Origin: Ascaphus truei
Lineage: Eukaryota > Chordata > Amphibia > Anura > Ascaphidae
DNA: 64,000 bases
NCBI GenBank assembly: GCA_036426205.1
Contig: CM071571.1
Location: 117,767,977 to 117,831,976, forward strand
Direction: 5' to 3'
The position numbers and the translations under genes are program-made. Shown piece after piece: positions 9,055-18,225 of this stretch. Positions within the stretch are counted from its first letter, which is position 1. Each line of letters starts with the position of its first letter. A model generated the notes under the pieces. It saw only the letters and a program-made list of their open reading frames with translations, was not told where the DNA came from and made no database searches.

Positions 9055-11046
9055 CTACTTTCCTGATGCTTGCCCATTACGCGCGATGACAATGGGCAAC
9101 ACAGTGGCAATATGTCCTATATATTTATTGTAGCGTTCCACGGTGAGTACATCGTTCCAAAAACTCATTATGCCTTTCGCCAACTCGTCCTTTTTGGAGG
9201 GTTTCGCCACTTTCTGGATATGGTCCTTCAGCTGATGCCAGACCATTTCGATCGGATTGAAGTCTGGAGACCTGTCATTGGAAAGAGCTAAATTGGTTTA
9301 AGAGCTAAAAACAGTGAGGAACAAAAATGGGACACGGTCTACTGCACTTACTCCGCTGGCGTCTTCACCCAGTTGATGCCACGCTCAAGGATATGCGCCA
9401 TTGACGCAGAGTGCTTGGGATCGTTGTCCTGGAAGAAGCGGTGACCATTGGGGAAGTCGCGTGTGATGTATTGCACTATCTCGGGCACAATGTTGTCTTG
9501 GAAGAAAGCTTTATTCATGATTCCTATAGCAAGAAAAGAAAAGTGCTCAAAAAACTGCACAATAGTACAGTACAGTGCATACAGTAAGGCAACACTAGTC
9601 AAGTACAGTGCATTAGGCGACATTATATTTGATACATTTTACCTTCAAAGATGACAATGCATCCCGGTCCACGCCTAGAGATGGCACCCCACACATGCAG
9701 CTTCACAGGGTGTTTTGGCCGCGGCTTCAAAGATATGCGGCCTTTTTTGTGGAATTGAAAACTTGCAAATCTCTCCAGTGACACAGTAGACTCATCAGTG
9801 AAGATGCAATCCTGGAAAGTCTCCCCACTGTCGATCCATGCCTGGGCCTGGAGCACTCTCTTGATTTTGTTTGCGTCCCGTATCATGGGGTACTCTCTGT
9901 AATGACAAGGAATAAAAAAAATTAGCGGCACAGTGCAGTACAGTTTTCTAAACAACACTTTTACCTCCTGTACTGTCCAGTACTAACCTCACACGTCCAT
10001 ATTTCCATCCAATGCTGCATCTCATCTTTATGCTGCTCTCGGATACAGTCAGATTGTGCTTTTCCTGCAGAGTGTTTTTAACACTTAATGCACTCCTCTC
10101 ATCATTCTCCTCACTTATTTTGTCCACCAGAAGAGTTGTCTCCCTACAATGTAAAGAAAATATATTGTTTTATTAATATGCAGCAATATAAAATGTATAT
10201 ACTGTAAATATAATGTTGTAATATTAAATAAATTGAAATATACAAAAAATATAGACTGCTGTACTATAAATATAAATATACACAATAAATATACTGTTGT
10301 AATATAAATATAAATATACATCCTATATATACCGTTGTAAGATAAATTGAAATATACAAAATATGTATACTGCTGTACTATAAATATAAATAGACAAAAT
10401 ATATATACTGTTGTACTATAAATATAAATATACACTATAAATATACTGTTGTAATATAAATATAAATATACATTCTATGTATACCGTTGTAAGATAAATT
10501 GAAATATACAAAATATGTATACTGCTGTACTATAAATATAAATAGACAATATATATATACTGTTGTGCTATAAATATAAATATACACTATAAATAAACTG
10601 TTGTAATATAAATATAAATATACATCCTATATATACCGTTGTAAGATAAATTGAAATATACAAAATATGTACAGTATACTGCTGTACTATAAATATAAAT
10701 AGACAAACTATGTTGTAATATAAATCAACAGAAATAACAACAGTATTACAGTAGATACAGAACTGTACTGTAGATGTACTGTACTTTATGAACAGTACAG
10801 TACGTACAGTACAGTTTTCTATATTTTTTTTTTGTTAAGTTTTATAAATATACTTACGCGTTAGTTACCCTTGGTGCCTTTTTCCGGTCTCTGTTTTTTC
10901 CGTATGCATGATAGCCCACGGTGTTTGATGGTACAATGAGGCCAGAAGTAGCTAACCAGCATTGGAAAAGCAGCAATTCGGTGTCCGCTCGTGTACATGT
11001 CCTTAATTCGCATGCTGAGATCCTTTGAAATCTTTATAACAGGCAT
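9055..11046 (-). CDS. Spliced Tc1/mariner-type DDE transposase, five exons
   Basis: Exons on the minus strand: 11046-10858, 10143-9988, 9896-9643, 9523-9352 and 9271-9055. All have GT donors and AG acceptors and compatible phases, totalling 988 nt (about 329 codons), close to the usual 340 residues of Tc1. Exon 1 starts [18 protein letters not shown], an N-terminal helix-turn-helix. Exon 2 ([13 protein letters not shown] ... [11 protein letters not shown]) is the second HTH. Exon 3 holds the first catalytic Asp in [11 protein letters not shown], then [12 protein letters not shown]. Exon 4 has [12 protein letters not shown] with the second Asp. Exon 5 opens with [13 protein letters not shown] with the Glu. 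Spacing from the second Asp to Glu is 32 residues rather than the usual 34. Within exon 1 a +1 shift after SGHRIAA is needed to reach [16 protein letters not shown], so this copy appears frameshifted. It would cut and paste DNA at the ITRs in the nucleus. Confidence 0.8.
10195..10735. repeat. AT-rich tandem array, about 152-bp period
   Basis: About 3.5 units built from CTGTTGTAATATAAATATAA, a CCTATATATACCGTTG segment and AATTGAAATATACAAAATAT. Unit starts at 10293, 10445 and 10597 give an exact 152-bp period. It fills most of intron 1 of the transposase. Confidence 0.8.
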
Positions 11047-11304
11047 TGATGCGAGTAGAAAGAAATACAAACACAAGAATGTATATTCGATGTTTAGTCG
11101 ATGTGTATTCAATGTGCAGTGAATCCACAAAATGGATGGTGTATTTATACGGTAATGACTCACATTAGAGTACTGTACGCCCACTTTCAACACCTGTACC
11201 TGGTAGCCATGCATAAAAGGTCACACACTTTGAATAGCCCACCACTCGATGATCTTTATCTGAACTTGCCCCTGTCCAGATACTGCATTGTGCCACCTGC
11301 TTCC
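11047..11304. promoter_or_regulatory. Divergent intergenic region, transposase / BEN gene
   Basis: About 260 bp separate the transposase start (minus) from the likely BEN start (plus), so both genes probably share a bidirectional promoter. A TATTTATAC word lies near 11142. The BEN frame is open through part of this region (an upstream ATG at 11101), so the true start could be earlier. Confidence 0.4.
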
Positions 11305-12702
11305 ATGGAGCAGCCCCGTTTCTATGGACGCAAGAACCCACTCACCTCTGCCGTGCCTGTCATGCTGAAAAAGCGAAAGGCGGTTGCCATTTCCACGCCA
11401 AGGGCAAAGCGACAGGCTAAGGCCAATAAAGAAAACCTTCTGCTGACCCCAAAGGTTAAGGGTTTTCTTAGTCGTAAGCCTCATTATGTGAAGAAGATAT
11501 ACAGTGATGTACTCTCGACGCAGAACGAATGGCAGCCAACCCATCGAATCCGCAGACCACTTACTCCCATATGCTTCGACGACTCTGCTGTAGCTGTCCC
11601 GGAAAACTTCAGCCCGTCTTCTCCACACCCATCTTCTCCGGTTCCATCTGACGACGCTGCCGCCTCTGAAATCCACGAGTCACTGTCTCCTTTGCGCTTA
11701 GACAGCTCTGCTTCTCGCCCGGAAATCCAAAGGTCACTTTCTCCATCCCTCTTCGACGACGCTGCCGCTTCTCCTCTACCGGGTATCCACAGGTCACCTC
11801 CTCCACTCTCCATCAATGCCGCTTCTCTCCATGGAACCCCCATCTCATCCTCCGTTGCACCCATCCCCCCAGATGTCCACACGCCATGCACAAGAAGCAG
11901 CTCGTTAGAGCGGATGCTGAATGGGATAAGTGTGGATCTCCCCGGGAATTCTATTGTGCTGGCAAAGATAGATGTGCTTCTGGAGACAATGCTAAATGTG
12001 GAGCAACGGATGCTACAAATGGAACAACGGATGGATCGACGGATGGAGAAGATAGAGGCTGACATAGCGGGCATACATTATTTGCTCGGTGCTAATGCCC
12101 CTGTTTCCCCGCCCCCGGAGCAGGGGGGTGACATGGATGTGATGAATGGGACCTTCGACCCCCTTCCATCAGCAAGTGCACCCCCTCCACCAGAAGATGT
12201 AGTGTACATGTATGCCGTTGAGGAGGACATGACAACCCCGTCAAGACCACGCCAGGAGACAACACGGCGACCAAGACCGGAGGAAAGCTTCCTCCCAGAC
12301 AACCTACCATCGCCCGTCGCCTCAAGCACACCCGTTCCCAAAAGACCTACACCCGCTCGCATCGAAATGGTGCCCGGCATCACCCTGTGCGATCTGCCAC
12401 CGGCGCTCAGAGAGAATAATAGGGTGAGGAGTGCTGGTGCACCCCACAAGTATGCCTTGATAATTTTTAAGCACCATGTTCCCTACATGTTGTACTGCGA
12501 GTGGGTGTTCAAAGTGAACTACGATGGGAATCGCGCAAAAAAGGCCCTTCCTGTCAATTTAAGGAAAAACATTGTGGAAGAAATGCGGCGCTTTTATACA
12601 GTTACAGATCCTGTAATGAAAGGCGTTAGAGACTGCATTAATGGTGTTTTGCACCATGCAAGGAATCGGCCATGGACGGACAATGTGGAGGACTTTGAGT
12701 GA
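11305..12702 (+). CDS. BEN-domain accessory protein of the transposon
   Basis: A single-exon frame of 465 residues from the ATG at 11305, chosen because composition becomes protein-like there; the frame stays open back to an ATG at 11101 (533 residues). N-terminal basic patches (KKRKAVA, PRAKRQAKANKEN) suggest nuclear import. Residues about 110-180 carry three degenerate 20-residue Ser/Pro repeats (EIHESLSP, EIQRSLSP, GIHRSPPP with DDAAAS spacers). Residues about 218-262 form a predicted coiled coil (VEQRMLQMEQRMDRRMEKIE). The C-terminal 80 residues (YALIIFKHH ... RKNIVEEMRRFY ... MKGVRDCINGVLHHARNR) fit the BEN fold, a DNA-binding and chromatin-associated domain also found in some viral and transposon proteins. 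The gene is divergent to the transposase. It may help transposition, target choice or escape from silencing (inference). BEN call by pattern only. Confidence 0.65.
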   Translation: MEQPRFYGRKNPLTSAVPVMLKKRKAVAISTPRAKRQAKANKENLLLTPKVKGFLSRKPHYVKKIYSDVLSTQNEWQPTHRIRRPLTPICFDDSAVAVPENFSPSSPHPSSPVPSDDAAASEIHESLSPLRLDSSASRPEIQRSLSPSLFDDAAASPLPGIHRSPPPLSINAASLHGTPISSSVAPIPPDVHTPCTRSSSLERMLNGISVDLPGNSIVLAKIDVLLETMLNVEQRMLQMEQRMDRRMEKIEADIAGIHYLLGANAPVSPPPEQGGDMDVMNGTFDPLPSASAPPPPEDVVYMYAVEEDMTTPSRPRQETTRRPRPEESFLPDNLPSPVASSTPVPKRPTPARIEMVPGITLCDLPPALRENNRVRSAGAPHKYALIIFKHHVPYMLYCEWVFKVNYDGNRAKKALPVNLRKNIVEEMRRFYTVTDPVMKGVRDCINGVLHHARNRPWTDNVEDFE

Positions 12703-12785
12703 GACCATACTGTTGTGCTGAACTGTATTGTACTGTATATATTTTGCCCTACTGTTACTTAAAATGCTTCAACATTGTATTTGTA

Positions 12786-12791
12786 AATAAA
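12786..12791 (+). terminator. Polyadenylation signal of BEN gene
   Basis: AATAAA about 85 bp after the BEN stop codon. The surrounding sequence (TTTGTAAATAAATG ... GACTCCA) is duplicated near 14280-14320. Confidence 0.6.
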
Positions 12792-12916
12792 TGTTTTTGT
12801 ACTGACTCCACTAATAAAAGAACATGTTGAATTGCCTCACATTGTTTCCATTTGCTCCTTTGACAGTGTAACAAATGTAGAGGCTTGCTGCACGGTTGTT
12901 TTACTGCCTGGTTGCG

Positions 12917-12973
12917 CAATTGGCGTAGGAACTAGGGCAATTGGCGTGGGAACTAGGGCAATTGGCGTGGGAA
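12917..12973 (+). repeat. 15-bp motif triplet, exact 21-bp period
   Basis: Three copies of CAATTGGCGTGGGAA (first has GTAGG) at 12917, 12938 and 12959, followed by a truncated fourth near 12980. The 21-bp period puts them on the same face of the helix. Confidence 0.75.
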
Positions 12974-13128
12974 CTAGGTCAATTGGGAACTTCTGTTCTA
13001 GGGCACCTAGAGATAAAATTTTGCCCCTAGATGTTAGGAACCCCCTCACTTCACCCCAACAGGGTCCGAGCAGTACTGGCGGGCAGAAAGGGTCACGCCG
13101 GTGAGGAGGGTCCTACCATTGAGCGTAA

Positions 13129-13246
13129 TGGCACGAAACGCGTAGAAGGTTGCAGCCTTCTGTTTTTATGTCCACACAATAAAGAAACATTTTTGCCAGA
13201 CCTGCCATCACCCCTTTTTTTTGCTGTGCGTTGCACCAACCCACAT
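13129..13246 (+). other. Hammerhead-like fragment plus AATAAA stretch
   Basis: After the shared word CATTGAGCGTAATGGC this copy continues with ACGAAACGCGTAGAAGG and then CACACAATAAAGAAAC, where the other copies continue differently. GAAACGCGTAG followed by AATAAA is the same layout seen next to the ribozyme-like motifs elsewhere. Possibly a small retroelement scrap. Confidence 0.35.
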
Positions 13247-13557
13247 TACTCTCAATTCTCACAGTGCTGTGCACATCAGATTTACATTTCAAATTCGAGA
13301 GGGGATTTTCCAAAGCATTACCGTTCAAACAACAGGCCTCTAAGGGTTGGGGGAGGGGGATGGTGTGATTAGACGCAGGCGTACTGAGTGTTTGTAGCTC
13401 GGCTATGGGCGGATTAAGAACACAATGGCAATATGCAGAAGGTTAACGACCCAGTGGAGAGAGGGGGTTGGTAGGATAGGGTAACTCAGCCGATTGACGC
13501 TTGGCTAGGGAGGGATTAAAAACTCTGGAGGTGTGTGGCTGAAATAGTTAACAGCAC

Positions 13558-14090
13558 TGTAATTTCAAAGGGCATGTAAGGTTTAAACTGTCTTCTGTCT
13601 TCTGGAATTGATAAGGTTAAAAAGAATACGCTGGCCTTGCTATTTTCATGGGAGGCTATCGTAAATAGCTTCAGACCAACTGTTCAATGCCTGTCAAAAT
13701 ATTGTTAAAACAAGACCACAGAGGATAGGGCTGCCTTATAAGTCACCATTGTATATGTCTCTTGCTCAGCAGTTAAATGTTTTAAGCTCTACAGAAAAGG
13801 CATTATGTGAAGGATACATGTAAATTTAGATGTGTACCCATATTTGTAACAGATGACAACTGTATTTTTGTCCCTGCCTTGTGTATATAAACCTGCTTGT
13901 GAACCATTAAAATTTAGTTGTGACAATTCAACAACCAGCCTCCTTGAATTCTCACAGCTCCGAGCTCGTATGCTACGCTAATTGAAATAATTATATATCT
14001 GTTTCGTTTCAGTAGCTCCCGGGAGAAAAGGTTTTGCTTGCCCTAGAAGGACCTGATCTGTAGAGATCTAACAGGGCAGTTCATCATAAC
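13558..14090 (+). mobile_element. Possible solo LTR inside right arm
   Basis: The block opens TGTAATTTC and ends CATCATAACA, with a TATAAA-like word (GTGTATATAAACC near 13880) and CCTCCTTGAATTCTC after it, a layout like a retroviral-type LTR. I see no target duplication. If it is an insertion, about 314 bp remain for the interval matching the 305-bp gap in the left arm, which fits. Confidence 0.35.
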
Positions 14091-14460
14091 AATTTGATGA
14101 ATAAACCCCCAAAGACAACCCCCATATACAGTACATAAAAAGCAAGTCACTTTAACACTCTTTGCCCCATGCACCAAAAAATGTTTTGTGGCAGAAGAAT
14201 TTAATAAAGGCTTGCAGTATGTATTATTGTGTGTTGATGGTTAGATTGCTGTGCACTTTATGTTTCACATTGTACAGTATTTGTAAATAAATGTTTTTGT
14301 ACTGACTCCACCAATAAATAACATGTTGAATTGCCTCACATTGTTTCCATTTGCTCCTTTGACATGTGTAACAAATGTAGAGGCTTGCTGCACTTTTTTT
14401 TTACGCCTGACCGCAAAGCCGCAAGATCGGCAACATTGTAAAAAAAGGGCAATGAGCGCG

Positions 14461-14496
14461 CAATTGGCGTGGGAACTAGGTCAATTGGTGTGGGAA
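14461..14496 (+). repeat. 15-bp motif pair with 21-bp period
   Basis: CAATTGGCGTGGGAA at 14461-14475 and CAATTGGTGTGGGAA at 14482-14496. Mirror of the pair at 7481 and 7502. Confidence 0.7.
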
Positions 14497-15023
14497 CTTC
14501 TGTTCTAGGGCACCTAGAAATAAAATTCATTTTGCCCCTAGATGTTAGGAACCTCCTCACTTGACCCCAACAGGGTCTGAGCAGTAATGGCGACAATAAA
14601 GGGTCACGCCGGTGAGGAGGGTCCTACCATTGAGCGTAATGGCGGAGAAAGCTTTGAACCGGCTAAGTCAGAATGAGCAGAAACCTGGAACCCACAACTC
14701 CGTTTCTGTTCGACCTAGAGGGCTCAGATTCGGTCACCATGTAGTCCTAATTGCGGCAGGATTGCATGGCAAATTGCGACCCTCTCTTGGCAACAGAACG
14801 GAGTCAGGGTGATGTTAAAGTTCAGGTTTTTGCCATTGACTTGCATGGCAGAAAAAAAGCCACTTTGGTAATGTGCTTTTAAACTGTCTTTTGGTACCTC
14901 CGGTTCCGGGGGTCGTGCAAGGCTGATATTTTGCCACTATGGCAAGGGTCCTCCCGCATGAGGACCAGGCAAATTTCAACCCGCTCAGACCCACAGAACA
15001 GTTTATTTTACATAATATTCGCG

Positions 15024-15082
15024 CAATTGGCGTGGGAACTACTTAGGGCCTCGGTCAAGTTCACGGGCAATTGTCGTGGGAA
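15024..15082 (+). repeat. 15-bp motif pair
   Basis: CAATTGGCGTGGGAA at 15024-15038 and CAATTGTCGTGGGAA at 15068-15082. Mirror of the pair at 6895 and 6939. Confidence 0.65.
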
Positions 15083-15189
15083 CTTCTGTTCTAGGGCACC
15101 TAGAAATAAAATTATTTTTGCCCATAGATGTTAGGCACTGTATACCACTGTACAGTATACTGTAGAAGACACATAATGAAACGATACTG

Positions 15190-16006
15190 AACATGTAGAA
15201 TAAATGCATAGTTTTATTTATTCGGGTTTATTACACAGTATACTGTACGGCCGGAAAACATCAGCATCAAGTACAATATTATCCATCAAAATCTCCCCAT
15301 TAGCCGTTTTCTTTTCTGAGGAAAAACAAAAAGAAAAGTTTTAATGTACGGTAATGGTCAGCCCCCTAAAGAAGTACCCAGCCAGCCCCACCAAAATAAT
15401 ATGGCAACAAGACAGTACTCACCATAGAATTTCCCATTCAGCTGGCGTCGGCGCCGGTCCACTGCCAGTCCAGCTTTCTTCATCATCCACGTCGATAGTT
15501 TGCAGCGGGACAAGTCCACCTGTAGGCTGGAAATCGCTTAAGTACATGCAAGCTTCATCAAAACTGCACGCGAAATGTGACTCAGGCTCAGGCTCAGGGT
15601 TGTCACAGACAGTGGGACCGTCATTGGAAGCCGGTGCTGGTGCTGGTGCTGGTGCATTGCTTGGCAGCGACTGTCGCTTCTTAGTTGGTTACAACATGAC
15701 CCTTCGCCTTTTGCCGCCTCCATGATCATAGATACCGGAAAAATCCGGTGACACACACCAATACCCTCCAACAAATTGGGGCTCAATACGGTGAAAACAG
15801 GGGTCGCTACATAACCTTTTCCTTACTGCACGCTTCCACGTATGAGGAGTTGGCGAAAATTTGTAAAAGTCATAGTTTTCGATAAAATAATGATAAATTT
15901 GAGCAATTGTTGCCATCTTATCATCTGTTGCATTAATCGCGGCCCAAATCAAATACGCGTAACTTCTGTCTGGTTTTTGGAAAGCGGGCTGCACTTGAAC
16001 ACTCAT
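15190..16006 (-). CDS. Forkhead/winged-helix-like protein of the transposon
   Basis: The start at 16006 has a good context (CCGCCATGAG). The first 105 codons encode a forkhead-like domain: SYAYLIWAAINATDDK (helix 1), IAQIYHYFIENYDFYKF (helix 2), HTWKRAVRKRLCSDPCFHRI (recognition helix; the usual RHNLS core is RKRLC here) and GGYWCVSPDF (wing). A basic GKRRR follows. An in-frame TAA at 15691-15689 ends the 105-codon frame, yet the same frame stays open another 88 codons with Ala-Pro repeats and an acidic tail (EPEPESH, DVDDEESW) resembling an activation region. A splice donor ATG|GTGAGT follows at 15423/15422 and an acceptor TTTTTCCTCAG before 15315, with AATAAA-rich sequence near 15205-15240. 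The TAA therefore looks like a recent inactivating change. Forkhead proteins bind DNA in the nucleus; the role in the transposon is unknown. Confidence 0.7.
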
Positions 16007-16388
16007 GGCGGGTGTGTCTCTGGAGAATACTGTAACTGAAACTGGTCTTTGTCTTTCTTTAATATGAAAAGTCTAAATTGATACATTTTTGCAACCTCTT
16101 CCTTCAGTCTCAAGGCCAAGTCCAAGTTACAATAGCACACTGTGGTACAGTATCTTTTTTAAACGAAACACCTGCAAGCCGACACATTACTGATTCGGCG
16201 CATTACAATTCATGAATTTCTGCCATCTGGCGGACACGCGAAGCATTGCAGCCTATTAAAATCCGAACCATTATCAATAAACGCATCAGCCGGGCATGAC
16301 CCATGGCTGGGAATGCAAGGTGAACGCGGCATGCGCCAGGTGAACAGCGTCGCATTCCAGGAACCAGCCAGGGACAAACCGGTGATTT

Positions 16389-16413
16389 GTTAGAATAAAA
16401 GCTGCCGCAACAG
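16389..16413 (-). repeat. Right terminal inverted repeat
   Basis: Read on the minus strand it starts CTGTTGCGGCAGC and ends TTTATTCTAAC. It is followed on the plus strand by TA at 16414-16415. It pairs with 6179-6203. Confidence 0.8.
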
Positions 16414-16622
16414 TAAATCACCATCATAATCTAATTCATCACCACCACAAGACAATTGTGACTACTGGGGTTGCGTGTGTCTGCAGTACTGATGACAGTG
16501 ACCTATTGTACTGTATGTACTGTTTATCTTTATTTATATAGAGCCATCCAAGTTCATAGTGCTTCACAACAGTAATACACTTTAAGTGCTTTAAGACACA
16601 CAAATTGTCTCCATCTCCACCT

Positions 16623-16983
16623 GTAGACAATGGGAGGACAGAACAAGAATCCCTATTGATGAACTCACTATAGGTCAAGATCCAAAATAATAAAATTTAA
16701 TTGATAATAGGAAAACACAAACTAATTAAAACCTAATCGTACCGCATGTCAAAGACAGCTAATGGATATAATATCCAAGGTGTACTGTAAGAAAATGCCT
16801 CTAATGTAACCATATATAGGACAAAGAATGCAATTGATCTCTCCTGAATTCCACTTCAGGTATATATCTGAAATGTCAGTGGTGACCTGAATAGTTGTCC
16901 GAAGTAATACTAGACAATCAGGTAATCTTGACCTATAGTGAGTGCATCAATAGGGATTCTTGTTCTGTCCTCCCATTGTCTAC
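16623..16983. repeat. Inverted repeat, 57-bp arms
   Basis: Left arm 16623-16679 (GTAGACAATGGGAGGAC ... CTATAGGTCAAG) and right arm 16927-16983 are reverse complements with about one or two differences. The loop is about 250 bp. It could be a fold-back element. No coding potential. Just upstream, 16520-16580 holds a TTTATATAGAGCC word seen in many vertebrate LINE tails. Confidence 0.6.
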
Positions 16984-16999
16984 TTTCTATCCCAGATAG

Positions 17000-17690
17000 C
17001 ACCACTTCTAGTTTCTATCTCATAATCTAGTGGCTGAGCAGCATCCTCCTACCTCTCTCCCTACCTCCCTATCATTGGTTCATCTCCACCTGTGACATGA
17101 CATTGTGTTGTGTGACTGCAGCCCCCCATTCTCCTACACTCACTATCTAAGGTTGCCTGCCACTTTTTATAGTCGTAGCAGATCAAATAAGCTCTTAATT
17201 CAGAGGTCCCAAGATTGGAGCCTGGTATACCCCTTTTCACAAATGTTCGATATAAGGTACATGTAACGATAAGCTGATCCTATGATCACAATAGCTTGTG
17301 CATTGAAATTACGACCAATGGGAGATGTAACCAGGGCTGCCAATGGAGGGGGAGAGCCGGGACAAGGGTCTCAGGCCTGGTGGCTTCGGGGGGCCTCGCT
17401 GGCTGTGCTGGAAGTTGGGCTCAGCCAGAGGTCAGGCCAAACTTCTTTGTTAGGCTGCCGGACTTCTGGTTGCAACCGAGCACCAGCTCTCCCCAGCTGC
17501 GGGCCTCCCTCACACTCCCGCGCCAGCCTCTCATATGCCAGTGCTCGCCGGCATGAGATAGGCCTGGTGCGGGTGAGCCGGGGCATGGAGGCAAACCAGA
17601 GCCTGACAGCCTGGCAACCAAACAGTTGATAGTGAAAAAAATGTGATTGCAACGGTGCTTACTTATAACAATGTCCTAAAAAAGTGAAAT
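17000..17690. other. Unassigned; GC-rich hAT-like scrap inside
   Basis: About 17325-17600 is GC-rich and opens with CAGGGCTGCCAATGG, resembling the end of the hAT family at 25967. It lacks a matching right end. The open frames here look compositional, not coding. Confidence 0.3.
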
Positions 17691-18225
17691 ATGTGTAACA
17701 ATGTGTTTAAAAGCAAATGACAGAAATAATATCTATAAATTCAATTACAACGTGAACTGTGATCTATTAGTTAATCATGTGATAAATCCACCACCCAGTT
17801 TAAAAGGTGCTAATAGAAAAGCTACTCAAAACCCTTGTAAAGACTGTTCTCTTAGTCTTTTTGATTGCAGAATTCCTCAAAGATTCAGGGGAGCGCCAAT
17901 GTTCACGTGATTATATGAAAAATAAAAATAAAGGCAACATAGTGTGATACAGTCTCAATTCTTTCTTTCTAGTGAAAAAGGTAATCCACTCACAATTTTC
18001 CTTTCAAAAATCAGGCATTAAAGAGACACTCCTCTCTCTGTTTAGAGCAATGAACATGGATATCCACAGGTGTAGACCTCTTTCACTTTTTCTCCACCAC
18101 CGCACGAATACCCAGAAATAATAAGAAATACCAAAATTGCGCAATAACGTCTTAAAATGTATTGGAGATCATCACAGATAAAACATATGGCTATGCACTC
18201 ACATAAGGAATAATAGGTACAGTCA

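Larger units (their letters stand above)
12770..13128 (+). repeat. Direct repeat 1 of BEN 3' UTR plus module
   Basis: This roughly 360-bp block recurs at 14268-14641: TGTAAATAAATGTTTTTGT, the block starting ACATGTTGAATTGCC, GGCACCTAGA, CCCCAACAGGGTC and CATTGAGCGTAATGGC occur in the same order in both. The two copies sit on either side of unrelated sequence, showing internal duplication within the transposon. Confidence 0.7.
13247..15429. repeat. Right internal inverted arm
   Basis: Reverse complement of 6548-8192. It is longer because it contains 13558-14404, part of which falls in the assembly gap of the left arm. The stretch 14400-15429 mirrors 6548-7575 closely, including GTCACGCCGG, the CCTCCGGTTCCGGGGGTCG block and the CAGACCCACAGAAC block. 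No separate gene is supported. Confidence 0.75.
6179..16413. mobile_element. 10.2-kb Tc1/mariner-superfamily transposon with three genes
   Basis: The element is bounded by 25-bp imperfect inverted repeats (18 of 25 identical) and by TA on both sides (6177-6178 and 16414-16415), the Tc1/mariner target duplication. Inside are a five-exon DDE transposase (minus, 11046-9055), a divergent BEN-domain gene (plus, 11305-12702) and a forkhead-like gene (minus, 16006 to about 15190). Long inverted arms occupy 6548-8192 and 13247-15429. Typical Tc1/mariner elements are 1-2.5 kb, intronless and single-gene, so this organisation is atypical. The interior is rich in ACAGTACTGT-like words. The transposase carries one apparent frameshift and the forkhead gene one in-frame stop, so this copy is probably no longer autonomous. 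Confidence 0.8.

Noticed and set aside
13558..14090. LTR-like block as a definite retroviral LTR
   Set aside because: No target duplication; kept only as a low-confidence feature.
14323..15134. Frames of 60-86 codons repeated in both arms
   Set aside because: They occur as shadows in both orientations of the inverted arms and contain no domain.
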